Part shown: positions 20,701 through 33,520 of the stretch, piece after piece
Numbering within the stretch: the first letter of the stretch is position 1
Layout: each line of letters opens with the position of its first letter
Source: Eukaryota sp. TZLM1-RC
Lineage: Eukaryota > Metamonada: BaSk clade
DNA: 64,000 bases
Reading direction: 5' to 3'
Assembly (NCBI GenBank): GCA_040285825.1
Contig: JAUPSS010000004.1
Coordinates: forward strand, 5,401,658 to 5,465,657
Position numbers and translations under genes: made by a program
Notes under the pieces: model-generated
What the model was told of the DNA's origin: nothing
Seen by the model: only the letters and a program-made list of their open reading frames with translations
The model's database searches: none

Positions 20701-23700
20701 GTCAATTTCCTCACCAATATCTTCCAACAAAACAGGGGTACCAATATAGACTGCTTGCTCTAGGGTCCTTATCAAAGTGGTATTAGTCACTGAAGTCATT
20801 TTAACAACCTTTAGGCCGTGAGATCCTTCCATATTCTTTATCCAATCAACAGCTTGACCTTGGGGATCAATGAACAGAGGCCAACGTTGAGAACGTGATG
20901 AAATTACGGCATTTTCAACAGAAACATCATCAGTGGGAAGACCTTGAATGTTCCATTCTCTTACTTTGACAGGCGAAGAGAGGGTATTGATAAGAGAGAA
21001 ATCAGATGATATTGGGATATGACGATCTTCACAAAGCTTGATCCATTGCATGATCATCTCCTGGCGGTACTCAGTAGTAAAAGCTCCTAAATACGATAAT
21101 GAACCAGCTGCCACCACCATTGTCCCTATTAGAGTGTTTAATTGTTCAGTTAGTTGGGAAGCAGAACGTTCCCATCGAACTTGTTCATCAGCCAAGAGCA
21201 CTGTTAGTTGGGTGGCTCTTTCAAGTCTGGCATTTGTATCGCTAATTTTTAGTTCCAATCTTTTTTTAGAGGCCATTTGGTTTTCATAATTACTTTGAAG
21301 TTCCGCTAGTTGGTCCTCAACCTTTTTTAATTCTGCTTGTTTCTCCTTCAACTTTGCTTGGTTCTTTGCCAAGTTAGCCTGAGCTTCACGTAGCCTAGCC
21401 TTCTTTGGTTCAACCGTCTTGCTGACTTTGTGGTAAACATCAATACTCCTAGCCCACATGCATAGGGACATTGCAGCAACAGAGACATTCTTGACTACTT
21501 CTGGAACAAAATCAGGATTCTCAATGTAAGAAGAAAGTTTATTAAACGTAGAATTGGGTATCTTACCCTGATCCATTTCATTCTTATAGTTCCGCAGCTT
21601 TGGTATTAATTGAGTGTCACCCAGTAAACTCTTGGCAGCTGCCCAATCAGGCTTGCTTCCCATAAGGATGCACACCGCTTCCATTACTGTCTGAACTAGC
21701 TGTGGTGGTTTAATAAAAGCTTTGATTTCATAAATATCAGAAGTTTTCAAAGCATCCAAAGCTTTAATTGCTTGTTCTAGTTGTGGTAAAGCTTCATCTA
21801 AATCACGTTGGGCATCGTCAGCAATAGCGTTAGCTTCTTCCGCTTGTTGTGTTACTACTGATTCTTCCTCTTGGACAACATTCTTAATCTTAGCAGCTTC
21901 TGCTTGATCCACTTCGAGTTTTTCTAGTAAAGAGGCAGTTTTAGCAGCTGAATCTTTCAAAATAGGTTCCATTTCAGTCAACTCTACCTTCATTTCGTCT
22001 GTTTTAGAATTCGTTTCTGCCAGCTTTTGCAATCCATTAAGTAATTTATCCCTAGTCTGGCCAATTTCTTCTCTTTTTTCTGCTAATAATCTCGAATAAG
22101 ACTGTAAAAGTTCCAAGTAACTAGTTGGCGTAACATAGTATCTTCTTCTTAAACGTTGGAAAAACAGCTCTGAACTTTGAACAACAGATTCATGAATTTC
22201 GACACAAACTCTTGCCACATCATCAACTACATCACGTGATGTGGCGTCATCATTTTGACTCTTTGTCACATCACCATTCAAATCAACTTTGCCTAGAAAA
22301 TGCTTAGCAACTGACAACAAAGCAGTTGCTGGCCATGGTTCAAACCAATCAATCGTACAACAATTAATTAAAGAGGGAAACTGTCTACAATTTCTCCTGA
22401 AAGAGTCTCCAACAGGCGACATGCATAGCACAACATGAAGATTATCACGAACTCGTTGAATAAACTGATGGTAAATAGCATCTCTGGTCTCAGACAAACC
22501 GAGTTCTCTGATAATAGGTCGCATTTGAGTAATTAATTCTTCATAATCTTCATTTTCGTAGAGATTAGGTACCTCTCCTGAATTTAAAATATTATTGACA
22601 TCTTCAAGAAAAGAATCATCAACTATTTGAGAATCTGTCAATAGAAACACCACTGATTTACCTTCAATTCCAGCCTTGTTGTACATAGACCTCAGGTCTT
22701 CTCTAAAATTTGAAATTCCATAATTACGAGTTAATTCGATCCTAAATAAATCAAATTCGGCAACATGGGCAGCTAATCGAGTTAATGACTGTTTTCCGCT
22801 GCCCCCGACCCCCACCAGCAAAGCATTTCCTCTTGGCTGTCTAAGAATACGGGAAATTCGGCAAATATGCTTAATCGCATCCTCAAAAAACACCAAGTCC
22901 ATTTCATTAGAATTAGAAACATTATAATCTTCAAGAGAGTCCCTCAAAACTTTAATCAATTTCTCCCAATCTTTAACTTGTTGGTAAGGCTTGATGTCCA
23001 AACCTGCATGTGCTGTAAGATCTGAAAAAACCAGAGGAACTTCTGAAGCGAAAAGTTCATCATAATCCCATAACACAGATAAGTGCTTCTTGGCAAGATC
23101 AAAAAGAGTTTTCTTGAACCATTCTCGATCTCCTTCTTCTACTAACCGATCATGGAAAACTCTCATTGATTCGTGAGACCACAAACGAACAAATGAGTCA
23201 CCATCAGTACAATGAGAAGGCTCAATCATGGTTACTCCTTGAATTACTTTGCTTAAATCTCGTAAATTAAACGTGTAATGGGATTTAGAAGGTGTTGGTC
23301 TCATTTGGGAAAGCACAAGATTGTAAATGTCAATGGAAGCATGTACAGTGTTTCGAGACATGTCAATGATCTCTTTTTTGAAATTTTTGGCTTCTAAATA
23401 CCCTGACAAGAGACAACCAAATATTCTTCCCAATACTGCTTCACTTGGCTGAGGAATCACAAATTGATTGAAATGACGAATGACACGTGGAGTGACGTCA
23501 CTACGACCCCCACCAGGTGGTGCACAAGCAGCAATCATCGACATTGATTGGATTGATAACCAGTTTCCTTTACTTCTGTCGTAAAATCCAGAATAGTCAA
23601 GTATTTGTCTTAATAATTCAATAGGAGGTTGAGCACCATAAACTTCTTTTTTCGGCATATTTAGATCATCTATAAATAAACATACACTTTTACTTAACCC

Positions 23701-26700
23701 TGCAGGTCCCAAAATTCCTTTCCTTTTCTGCTCAAGCTTCATTTCTAACATGTCCTGAGTCCTATTAGCTGAAGTTTGGGCGGAAAAAGTTAAAGATATT
23801 GTCGAAACCGCGCTCGAATTGGTGATTTTATCAAGTGAATCAGAAATTATAACAGTCTTTCCAACCCCAGAACCTCCAGTAAATAAAACAGGATTAAAGG
23901 TAGACTGCAACTTACTCAACAAGTAAGAATACCTAACAGTATCAATAGTGGGGACTAGAGCTGAAAAGTAAGGTAAGTTAGGATTATACTGGTATTCCTC
24001 CACAGAGTTCTCCCAAGGCACCAACTCATTGGTTTCAAAACAAACTCTATAATCAAAGACACAGCCATTGACGGGGAATATTGAACCCAATAAATCAGAT
24101 ATAAATAAATCAAACTCAGGTCGAGTTTTTTCAGACAAAACTGCACCAAAAGACCAAGTGACGGAAAAGCCGAAAACTAAGTTGATAATGTTGGTTAAAT
24201 ATTGATAATGATCATCCCGAAATTTTTGTTCATCTTCTTCAGTGATCTCTTCTTCGGTTGGGGGTAATTTAAATTCAATAGAAATCCCATTATCTGAACG
24301 GAAAAGTGAAGCAAATATTTTAGTAAATGAAATAACCAGATTGAGATCAGTTGGTTTAATATAATATTCACCTTTTTGAGCCAAAAAATTAAAAATTTTG
24401 TCAAAAAACTTTTCCATCAAATCACTAATCTGCCCAGTAATCACTTCCTTATCAGTGAACTCTTCTCCCAAAAATTCAGCACTTTTCAACCAACTATCCA
24501 TAAAAGTCCTCCAAGAAAGATCACTTGGATCAACGTAAACCATACCACAACGAGAAACAGTAGCAGGAGAGGCAACAGCAAGATCAGCAACCTCAAACAC
24601 CATAGACATTTGAGGGGAAAGTTTGATTCGTAAACCATTGGCGAGACAGAGCATTTTGTTATCATCCAATACTGTATTCATGTTCTCAATCCAGAGGGCG
24701 TCAACAGGTCCATCAAATACCACCCAATGTTTTTCTAATGACTGGTCTTGAGTAGCGTTGAGTACTAGATGGGTGACTACACCATTCTTCCAGTCCTTGG
24801 TGAGGGGGTTGACTTCTCCGTAAAGCTGGCCCATTGTGATAGACTTGGGGTTGAGATAGTGGGTGTGAACTCTTGTGTAATTAGGGTTTCCCTGGCTTCC
24901 AAGAAGTGACATTGCTTTGGCAAGGGTTTTAATGATGACACTTTTACCAGAGAGAGTAGGACCCACTACCATGCATCCATGACGCACTTGAAGGGTTTGA
25001 TGAAGCTGTATGATTTTGGAGATTTGTTTCGAAGAAGGAGTAAGACCTTCATTACGGAGAACCTCCCCGATAGCAGACCCAAAAGCCCTGGCATCTACTA
25101 AGGAGGGCTTGTCAGAGGTCATTTATTGTAAAGTATAGTCTTGTTTGAATGCAAAAACAATTCAATTAATTCAACTTGATTTAATTCAGGAAAACCTATA
25201 TTTACAAAACACAACACACTAGATAAAAAAGTAAATGTACAATTAATTGAGGAAGAATTGCTTGTAGAGGTACAAGAGGCTTTTGAAACAATTAACTGAG
25301 AATCCACACAGGAAAACTTACAAAGTTCGATTACCCTCGATATCAGACCAATTGGTCTGGAAAAATCTCAGTCTCCAAAAATCAGCTGGAGATTGCAATC
25401 AGTGAGTATTTCCCAGGAACAAGGCCAGAACCATTCCGAAGACGAAGGCGTGCAAGACGTTTGAGAAGACAGCAGTAGCTTCTTCCATCAACGTATTTCC
25501 AAGGTGTTTAGTGTATACTAACCCTTGGTGCTGAGAAGTTTACATCAGTGTTGGCGATATTTATTTAATTTGATGTGAAATTCACAGTTAATTCAACAAT
25601 AAGAACAAGAACTGTTGCCTTAGGTTGCAAAAGTGGTTGAGATAAAGATGATTGACATAAAGTGCATGACATAAAGTGCATGACATAAAGTTGATTTATT
25701 TTGCCCTTATTCTATTTAAGCCTAAAGGCGCCAACACTACTTCTTCCTTTTTTCAAAATTAATTAACTTTAAACTAATAACTAAACTATAAATATACAAA
25801 ATACTAATAACTAAATTCTCATGTTTCCTGATGTCTACTATTATTTTCGCACTGGATTCACAAAAACACGCGTCTTACTTGTTGATAGTTGATGTATTAT
25901 ATCCCTTTAACAATAATGTAGAATAAAGGAGTGAGCAATAACGTAAAAGAACTGGTTCCAAGATCCATGTGTTTGAATACTTTGTTGTATTAGCTTTAGT
26001 CGTTACATAATGACGTTCTGCTTTTTCCTTTTTTTCGTAGACGAGTAACGTGGTAGTGTCGTTTAGTAAAGTTTTTATGGAATCGAATAATGGATTCGCT
26101 AATAAATATGCAGGGTCTATGATGGACTGAAAACAACAGTAAACAAAGTAACAAAGTTCAAAAATCTGAAAAAGGCATCATTTGTTGTTAAAGTACTGCC
26201 TGTCTACAAAAATTGTTAAAGTGGGAGGGTTAAAATACATCGTCGTTCCCATTCGCTGGAAGAGGTGAGCTCGATGACTGTACCTGTATCCCATTACTTA
26301 ACCTTGACTTTTTTTAAAAAAGGAAGGGGGGAGGGAGCAACTTCCGTATATCTGCCCTTGTAATTCATTATTGTTGGAGGTGGAGTTTGTAATCGTAACC
26401 TCGTACATTGAGTGGGGGAGGAGGATTCTACACTAGAACCCTCGTAACCCGGTTTTTTGTTGTCGGTTTGATGGAGGAGGGGTCTATACCCGTAGCCTCA
26501 TTTCCAGTGTTTGAAATCCAACGTTTCTACCTCTCTTTTGGATTTGCTTCCATAAAGGAGGGAGCTGCTCAAACAAACAGTAATCTGTAGGTTCAAGGTG
26601 CGCTTCTGTGTCCTTCATTATCTGTTGGCGAAGCTTTTTCTCTTCGTCGTCCATTTCTTCTAAGACGGACTGAAGTTTTTCGTAGTCCTTTAGAGCAGAC

Positions 26701-29700
26701 GAAGTATCTGAGCTTAACCCAACATTTTCTTTAGGTGAGGAGGGGGGTGGTCCCGTTCCTGAAACCTTAATCAGGTTTGTTGGACATGGAAGAGGCGGGA
26801 GGTGGTTCCGTGCCTGGTTCCATATCTTTCTCATGAGGAGGGGCGGAGGGTGGTCTCGAGCCCGAGTCCTCTTCTTTATTTGACTCTTCAGTCCCTGCTG
26901 TTGTTGTACACATGCTCAAAGCATCTGTGTCGTACTGTTGCATCTGTCTAATGTAAAAAATTTGGCTGGAGTCAGTGTCCTGGCGAGGAGAGACTGACAT
27001 GATATCCGCTGAAGATATCCTCTGTTTGATAGCTGTGAGTTGTGTGAACGGTATACCTATAACCTAATACGGCCAATAATTATTGTTGCCTTAGGTTGCA
27101 AAAGTGGTTGAGATAAAGATAATTTATTTTCTATTCATATTATAAAAGCCTTAGGGCGCCAACAGAACAACAGAATCTTTAACTTGACAATTTATTCACA
27201 GCTTTCATCATTGTTGCTGCTAATGTTTGTTAGCCATGTTCAAATCTGTTGGATTTTTACTCAAAATTCTTATTAATTCTTATTAATTCTTATTTGCATA
27301 TTCTTATTTTCATATCTAACATCAGCCAAGAACAATTCCCTGGAAGTTCCATTATCATTATTGTAATTTCAATGTGTTCCTTTTGCGTTGAATTCAGGTA
27401 CATCTACAGCACATTACACATTACAAGATTAAGTATTTTATTTGAACCAAAGTTTTAATTACAACAGAAGAGACAAGAAAACCAGCATTATTCTCACATT
27501 CGTCAATCCAATCGCATTAATTCACATCTCTATAATCAAAACCAAGATGTTTCTCTAGCAGTGTTTCGTTTAAAATAGTTCCCTGACAAGTGAGATTCTT
27601 GCATTGGTTGTTTTATTGAAAGCAGTGTCTCAAACAATATCATGTAAGCAGATTTAGAACCATTGAAAACATACTGTAATGTAAGTTACAAAGCAAAAGC
27701 AGTTGTCATTTAGTATCAATTGGTCAGTTTAAACATATAAATATTATTTCATTTTTTCCGCCTTTGGATTGAGTTGCATAATTTTGTTTTTACGCAAATA
27801 CATGTCCTGGAATTGGGCACTGCTGATTCATAACAGAATTGAAAAATACAAAATCAAAAGCCTAAACATAGAGACAAGTTGTGAATCAAACTGTACTTTA
27901 CTTAAAGCATCCTGTCACATATTTTTTTTCACTTTGGTCAAGGGATGTTTACAAGATTCTCAAAATGTATTTATAAATATTCTACGCAAATGATTTCCTG
28001 ATTCTTCAAATTCTCCAATTAAGCAGATTTGAAATTTCCTACATGAAAATTTTTCATTACTAATTATTTGTCATCCAACTGTGACATAAATGAAATAATA
28101 TGACAAAAAATGTACTAATAATTAAAGAATAGTTTATTATACAAGATGAATTAGTAAGGTTTCCCCAAAAAACAATAAAATTCCAAAATGCAAATGAAAT
28201 CGCCAACATTAACTATTAAATACACTCATTACAGCCTCAATAATAACATTATTTAAATCTTCTACTTCAATGCCTGGAAATAGATCAGAAAGAATACCTT
28301 TGAATAAAGATAAATCCTGAGCGGTAAACTTTGGTGAATTCTCAACATATAGCGCTTTGTAAACAAGCACTTCCTCCCCCAATTCAGGACTCTTTTGTCT
28401 CAGACTGCCTGCTGCCCTCAATGCTGTCTTGACGGCCCTCATACCAAAATCATAGTGATCTTGCTTTGATAATTGCTCAGAAGACAGTTTGTAAAGCTGT
28501 ACCATTTTTCTAGCAAGTATCGAAGCCCTGGTAAAGCCAAGTGAGTAAAGTTCCACTTCAGCAATCAAAGCATAGTCTGGGACCATCATAGCTACAGGTC
28601 TAAATAAAACTGGAATTAGAAAAAGAAGGGAAAATCAAACCTTGTAAATTGTCAGGAAGTTCAGTTCTTCCAGCATAACCAGGATTCATAGTGATAAAGA
28701 CCCCACAGTTTGGATTGAGCGGAATTCTGCCACACCCGCCAAATTCAAATGTTTGGCTTTCACTAAGAATAGCTGAACGAATGGTTAAAACTTGTTGCGC
28801 GACAACAGAAAGTACCTCCAGCCCAATACGATTAAACTCGTCCAAACAGGTCCAAGCTCCTGCCTGCACCAACCCTGCAAACAAACGTTCCATCATTAAG
28901 CAATCAATCTGTTCTGAACAGTTAAAAACTACGCACAACCTTCCCAAAGCCTTTGCCAAATCCTTGACAGTTTCTGTCTTACCAGTTCCAGCGGGGCCAG
29001 CAGGAGCTCCGCCTAGTTTATTGTGAAGGGCGGAAGTGAGGGTAATGTAGCACTTATCAGTAAGAGGGGTAATGACAAGTCTGCCAGTGCATCCGAGGTA
29101 CTCATAACCATAAGTAAAGTATGTATTGGTTTGACGAACTTCACACGTATCATGATCAGATGACCAGTAGTATCGAAGTCTCTTCGTCCAACCAAAATCA
29201 TTAACACTACCAACTTCTTCATCAATCATGTCTTGGACAATGTCTCTATTATGAACGGAGATGGTGATTAAAGCGACGATGGCATTACGGTGGAGTTCCG
29301 AGATATTGCCCTGAACAACAGAAGAAAGCTGGTTTAAAAAGTTGGTATTGGATTTCAAAATTTGATGAAGCATTTCCCCACTTGTCATATCACTTGTCTC
29401 TGACACGTTGACAAGCCCTTCAGTGATCTCTTTACACCAAAATATTTGCACAACTCCAATAATAATCTGCGCAGGTGTAGACAACAGCCAATCCTCAAGA
29501 CTTTTTTCTTGGTATTCAGCTATAGCATTTCTAAAGATCTTTCGCAAACTCTCCCTCATTCCACTTTGAACGTCCATCAACCATTTACACACCTCACCTC
29601 TGGCCTTGATTCTGGGAAGCGGAACCTCTTCTCCTTCGGCTGAGATCATGGAGGTAATGAGAGAGGAAGAGCCATCTTTTGTGAAGGAAAGTTTGTTAAT

Positions 29701-32700
29701 ACCATCAAAACATTTTCTTAAATGTGGTTGGACGGCTTCTGGATTGCGGGCTTGACTCAGAATTTCCAAAAGTTCATCATTAGAAAGGAAATAAAATCTT
29801 GGAAATGCTGCTCTTTTCTTTTCCAAATAATTATCAAGTGCTTTCTGAATTTTCTCCAAAGCAGCATTATTTTTCTTGAATGTTTGTAAAAGATTAGGAT
29901 TTGAACACAGTCCCAAAGCATTTGGTAATTCTCTTGTCTGTTTCATAACTTCTCTCCATGAATAATCCACTTTCTGGAATAACTTACTTTCTTCTGGTAA
30001 TTGTTTGCTAATGTCTGGAGCACTGAAGATATTCTCCAAATAAATCCAATTACGCTGACACTCTAACCATTCATCAAGTGTTTCTTGGAACAAGTTTAGT
30101 TTTGCTTCCCATTCTTCAACTTGAGATTCAACAGCAGAAACATACCTTGAACCCCGCATTGTGGACAAAAGCTGTTGATTATCCTCCAGTAAAGTTACAA
30201 TATCCTCAACAGTAGATATAATGAATAGTTCTTTTGAATCACGATGATTAACCAATTGTAGATTGACCTCAGTCCAACCATCTTCTATCTGCTTGATTAA
30301 TTCTTCTAAATTTGCTTCATTTGTGGCTTCCAAAGCAACGGCATTAATGTCAGGAGCATGTTTGACAGCTCCATGTTGAATCAGCCAATCAAAAGTGAGC
30401 TCTTCTTCTGAAGGAAATTTCAAACCAAATATTTGTTCAATTTTTTGCCGATGTCGTAACTTAAGCTTTTCATTTCTCAAGTCTACAACTACTGGTAATG
30501 ATTGTTTAAAAACCTCCACTGCTTTCTTGAATTTGGACGCCATGACATTCTTTTCAAGTCCACGTTCAATTTTACTTGCAGATTTGAAGTAGTTTTGAAC
30601 TTCCTGTTGCATGGAGTCTGTATCTAAGGAAGAAAAGGGAACAGAAAGCCAATGAGAGGTAATATTAGTCCATTCACGGTAGCTTGTCCATAATGCATGT
30701 TTTAAAGAAACCTCGTCCATCATCGACAACACGTCATCATATTCTTCGGGATTCTCGAGGACTGCCAGCTCAGCAGCAAACCTCGAGTAATTCTTACTTC
30801 TCGCCTCAATCTCTTTGGCTTGGTTGTACAAATCATCCACAAAAATCACAACTTCATTTAAATTAGCTTCAGGATCAGAAAGAATAGGATCTTGGGCAGT
30901 GTTGCAAACTTCAACTACATCAGAATGAAGATTCTTAATTAAAACTTCCAATTCTTTTGAAAATTTGTCTATACCGTCTTCTTTTTTAGTTTCAGCAACG
31001 TCAAGAGCATTGATCACGTCATCATATTCAGCTGTGAGGTTTCTAAAAACTGCAAGGTCAATATCATCTACCTTCATTGAATAGTCTTGAATTAAATGGT
31101 AAAATTTTCGAACTTCTTCAAATCTCGACTTGAAAGCTTCCAAATTTTCAGTAGTGATCCTTATATGATCCAAAAACCCAATAAACTCTTCAACAGAGCC
31201 ACAATTATCCCTTAAAATTCTGGATGTTTCCTGCAAATCATTAATCAAAGCTTGATTCTTGTCTCTTGCAAGGTTAGGCAAAACTTCTTGAATTTGCTCC
31301 ATACATCTTGAAGGAGAAGGAATGAAGGAATTAATAAAAGGTTCCAGGTTAATAATTACACCACATACTACAGTTTGGGAAGGAATTTCGCCAATTTCTG
31401 TTAATTGAGACCTATATTTAGCTAATTCTTCTGAAAAATATTCAAGCGTAAGTGATTCTTGGGGTACTGAGTGAATGTCAACCTTGGAGTTTTCTTCCAT
31501 CATGTCAAAAAACTTGTGGAATTCCAACGACTTCTTGTCCAGATTACCAAATATATAATGAATTGAATCTCGAATTACTTTAACGTATTGCTTATATTCA
31601 AATGAATCTCTAATCATTGAAACCAAAACTGTTGAAGCATGATCAGGACTAGGGGCACCAAGAGAAATACCTAAATCCTGCGAGAAAAAGGAAATAAAAT
31701 GGTCATGGGAAACCATTGAGCGATAAGAAGTAATGGTGTTCTTAAAATCGTCAAGAATTTCCTTGAAAAGATCTAAAAATTGATTGGACTGTGGTTGGAT
31801 TATAACTTTTGATTGAGGATCACTGACAAGTTGGGTGACAAGAAAAGGCTCATTCGAGCTCATTTCTGAAAATTTGGCAATATTAACATCGGAAAAAAAG
31901 CCTAAACGAGCCGCATACTTACCAATACCTCTCAATGTCATTGTGTAAAGAGAATCAAATACCAAGTAATCAACGAGCCTAATAAATGACATTAACCTTC
32001 TGCACTCAGCTCTTCGCGTTGCCATTTCTTGATAGGAAAGTGCTCTTCCACCATTGATGGTAACAGATTTTTTGTTGGAATTGTGTGAAAATTTGGCAGG
32101 ATCTTGACTTGAGCTCTTCTCAGTTTGTAACATTCCAGCTGTAATGCTTTCTTCACGATTGATCTTGACTAACGTGTCAATGACGTCATCACAGACATCC
32201 TTAAGCAGATCAGTTAAAAAATTAAAAATTTCAAGTAATTTGTCAGAAACACGTGCTACCGACTCTTTATGCCGTGATCCCAACTGGAAAATTTCAAAAG
32301 TGTCACCTGAGCTCACATTTGTCAAGTCCAAGTTCCTAATTACTTCACACTGCCCCTGAACAGACACCAAACATTTGTGGAAAACAGGACTCATCATAAA
32401 CAAAGAATTGGAGAGTTTGGTTTCTGCATTGGAAAACTTTGTACGTCTTACAGTTTTTTTCCATCCGTGAAAGCTTTTCCATAGTGAACATTTCTTAAAT
32501 AATGGTATTTGAATGAGTTTGGAAAAGATTCTACGATGCCTAAGCCACGTGTTAAGCTCCACAAACTCTGTTGTAGTGGGAGTAAAGTGTGTAATGCCCT
32601 TAGTTGAGATTGTGTAATAGTTGTCTGGATCTACCTCGGAAAATGGGACTATGAGAAGGTCGTAAGGGTTGAATGTAGTGGTGGAGGCATTGATGAGATA

Positions 32701-32989
32701 TCGAAAGTCGATAGTGTCGGGATTGGCCTTGAGAAACGATATGAAGGAAGTTAGGGATTCATGAGAAGATTGTTTAGAAGAAGAAGGGGTGTTGGAAGGA
32801 AGATTGGTGGAATCAGAGAAACGGCGTTTAGGAGGAATAAGGGAAGTACTGATGGTCTGCAATGAGCAAATTGTAATATCATACTGATGATAGACGACCT
32901 TTTTTGATAGAAGAAGATAAGGTCTTCCCAACAGAAGCAGAAGAAGGAAATTGAAGTCGTGCTACAAGATTGATAGTTTCATCGTTCAT
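17761..32989 (-). CDS. Axonemal (inner-arm type) dynein heavy chain, four exons
   Basis: Proposed exons: 32989-32885, 32856-28641, 28609-28266 and 25107-17761, giving a frame of about 4003 codons, the usual size of single-headed inner-arm heavy chains. Order: tail with the WLRHRRIFSKL...FKKCSLWKSFHGWKK segment, linker, AAA1 P-loop GPAGTGKTE (about residue 1321) with CLDEFNRI, AAA2 GPTLSGKS (about 1604), AAA3 GGSGVGKT (about 1965), AAA4 GVGGSGKQS (about 2319), the antiparallel coiled-coil stalk and microtubule-binding tip (about 2570-2850), AAA5-AAA6, and a C-terminal domain ending HWISRGCALILL. It is a minus-end-directed motor for flagellar bending, which implies the organism has flagella. 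Exon 1 starts at the ATG at 32989; without splicing the frame closes. The exon 3 to 4 join is inferred; see the intron at 25108. Confidence 0.9.
25613..25736 (-). repeat. LTR copy (3' LTR for a minus-strand element)
   Basis: 124 bp, TGTTGCCTTAGG to GGCGCCAACA on the plus strand. Longer than its partner because GACATAAAGTGCAT is tandemly repeated inside. Confidence 0.75.
26484..27000 (-). pseudogene. Gag-like remnant of the small LTR element
   Basis: An ATG frame at 27000-26767 (MSVSPRQDTDSSQIFYIRQM...) is rich in S, P, E and D. A second frame (26834-26484) overlaps it and holds a coiled-coil-like stretch (DYEKLQSVLEEMDDEEKKLR). The position just inside the 5' LTR and the composition suggest a gag N-terminus. 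No zinc knuckle or enzyme motif is present. Confidence 0.45.
27084..27164 (-). repeat. LTR copy (5' LTR for a minus-strand element)
   Basis: 81 bp with the same ends and the shared core TTGCAAAAGTGGTTGAGATA. The size difference from 25613-25736 is explained by the internal short repeats of that copy. Confidence 0.75.
27165..28208. other. Non-coding AT-rich DNA inside the dynein interval
   Basis: About 1 kb between the LTR element and dynein exon 3, with no supported gene or obvious repeat. It is part of intron 3 if that model holds. Confidence 0.5.
28610..28640 (-). other. Dynein intron 2, 31 nt
   Basis: GTTTGATTTTCCC to TTCTAATTCCAG. Splicing joins ELPDNLQ to VLFRPVAMMVPDY, exactly the highly conserved AAA1 segment (family consensus resembles ELPDNLKALFRPVAMMVPD). 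CTAAT close to the 3' end may be the branch site. Confidence 0.92.
32857..32884 (-). other. Dynein intron 1, 28 nt
   Basis: GTATGATATTACAATTTGCT to ATTGCAG. Removing it joins a 35-codon exon (MNDETINLVARLQFPSS...) in phase 0 to the long frame beginning TISTSLIPPK. Retention gives an immediate TGA. Confidence 0.8.
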
Positions 32990-33520
32990 TGGAAGGAGAA
33001 CTGGAAGGGCGGTTATTCAACAATGGAAGACCTGTGATTTTCATTCTAAATGCATACTCTCTCTACTCTTTCCACAATAAATCCGTATCTTTAATTTTCA
33101 TTTTTCAATGAATAACCTTCCTACCACACCTGACAATAACTCACATCCTTCTCCTAATGCCAACACCTCAATGACATTTCCTGATGAGGCATCAACAATT
33201 CTTGAATACCAAGGGTTAGGCTAACTCATCATGTTCCATCAAGAAGTCGTAATTGTGTGGCATTAATATGTTTGTGAGTCGTAGGAGAAAGGAAGAAATT
33301 GGTGGCGGGACTGTTGGTGGTGGAACGAATTTCAGAAATGAATTATGCACTACACAAGAAAACCCCAGACTGTTAGGTTGAATAATAATCCCTCTCAGTT
33401 TCGTTGACATTTTTCACTATGTACTGATTTGTGTCACAATTTACTATATCTTTTTAGCTGAAACACTTCTTTTACGAAGATTAGTCAACGATTCGGTCTA
33501 GTTTGATAAAATGGTCTCAG
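32990..33520. other. Region upstream of dynein, with a short element-like repeat
   Basis: Contains a 38-codon frame at 33108-33224 (MNNLPTTPDNNSHPS..., function unknown) and, at 33371-33490, a segment whose two ends match sequences at 46501-46522 and 49470-49520. The ends also form an imperfect inverted repeat (GTTGAATAATAATC versus GATTAGTCAAC). It could be a small non-autonomous element. Confidence 0.4.

Larger units (their letters stand above)
25613..27164 (-). mobile_element. Internally deleted Ty3-type LTR retrotransposon
   Basis: Two direct copies of a TGTTG...CAACA terminal repeat (25613-25736 and 27084-27164) enclose 1.35 kb and are flanked by GAAC on both sides, a 4-bp target duplication. 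On the minus strand the interior starts with a small gag-like frame and ends with a piece homologous to the integrase tail at 54170-54946: both share LL(N/D)D, a run ending EKKEKAERHY or QEKREVVRH, and GTTCCAAGATCCATG-type DNA. Protease, reverse transcriptase and most of integrase are missing, so it would need help from a relative to move. Confidence 0.78.
25108..28265 (-). other. Proposed dynein intron 3 (3158 nt) carrying an LTR element
   Basis: Splicing GTAGAAG at 28265 to an acceptor ending GACAAG at 25108 joins DLFPGIE to PSLVDARAFGSAIGEVL. The joined segment has the length expected between AAA1 and AAA2 in other heavy chains (FPG to the GL-P before the IQLY motif), and the phase is kept. 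Other donors nearby are possible. It is about 100 times longer than the other two introns. The alternative is two separate genes: without splicing the first part ends at a TAA (28209-28211) and the second could start at the ATG at 25122. Outside the LTR element the interval holds no gene that I can support. Confidence 0.55.

Noticed and set aside
25119-25307. Small minus-strand frame upstream of the second dynein part
   Set aside because: It contains a FPELNQVELIELF stretch that vaguely resembles dynein, but it ends in a stop before the dynein ATG and its codons do not continue the family alignment.
27249-27993. Small hydrophobic frames in dynein intron 3
   Set aside because: They are typical of chance frames in AT-rich DNA; no start context, motif or similarity.
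18350-32359. Short plus-strand frames across the dynein gene
   Set aside because: They lie opposite conserved dynein coding sequence and show no similarity to any family.
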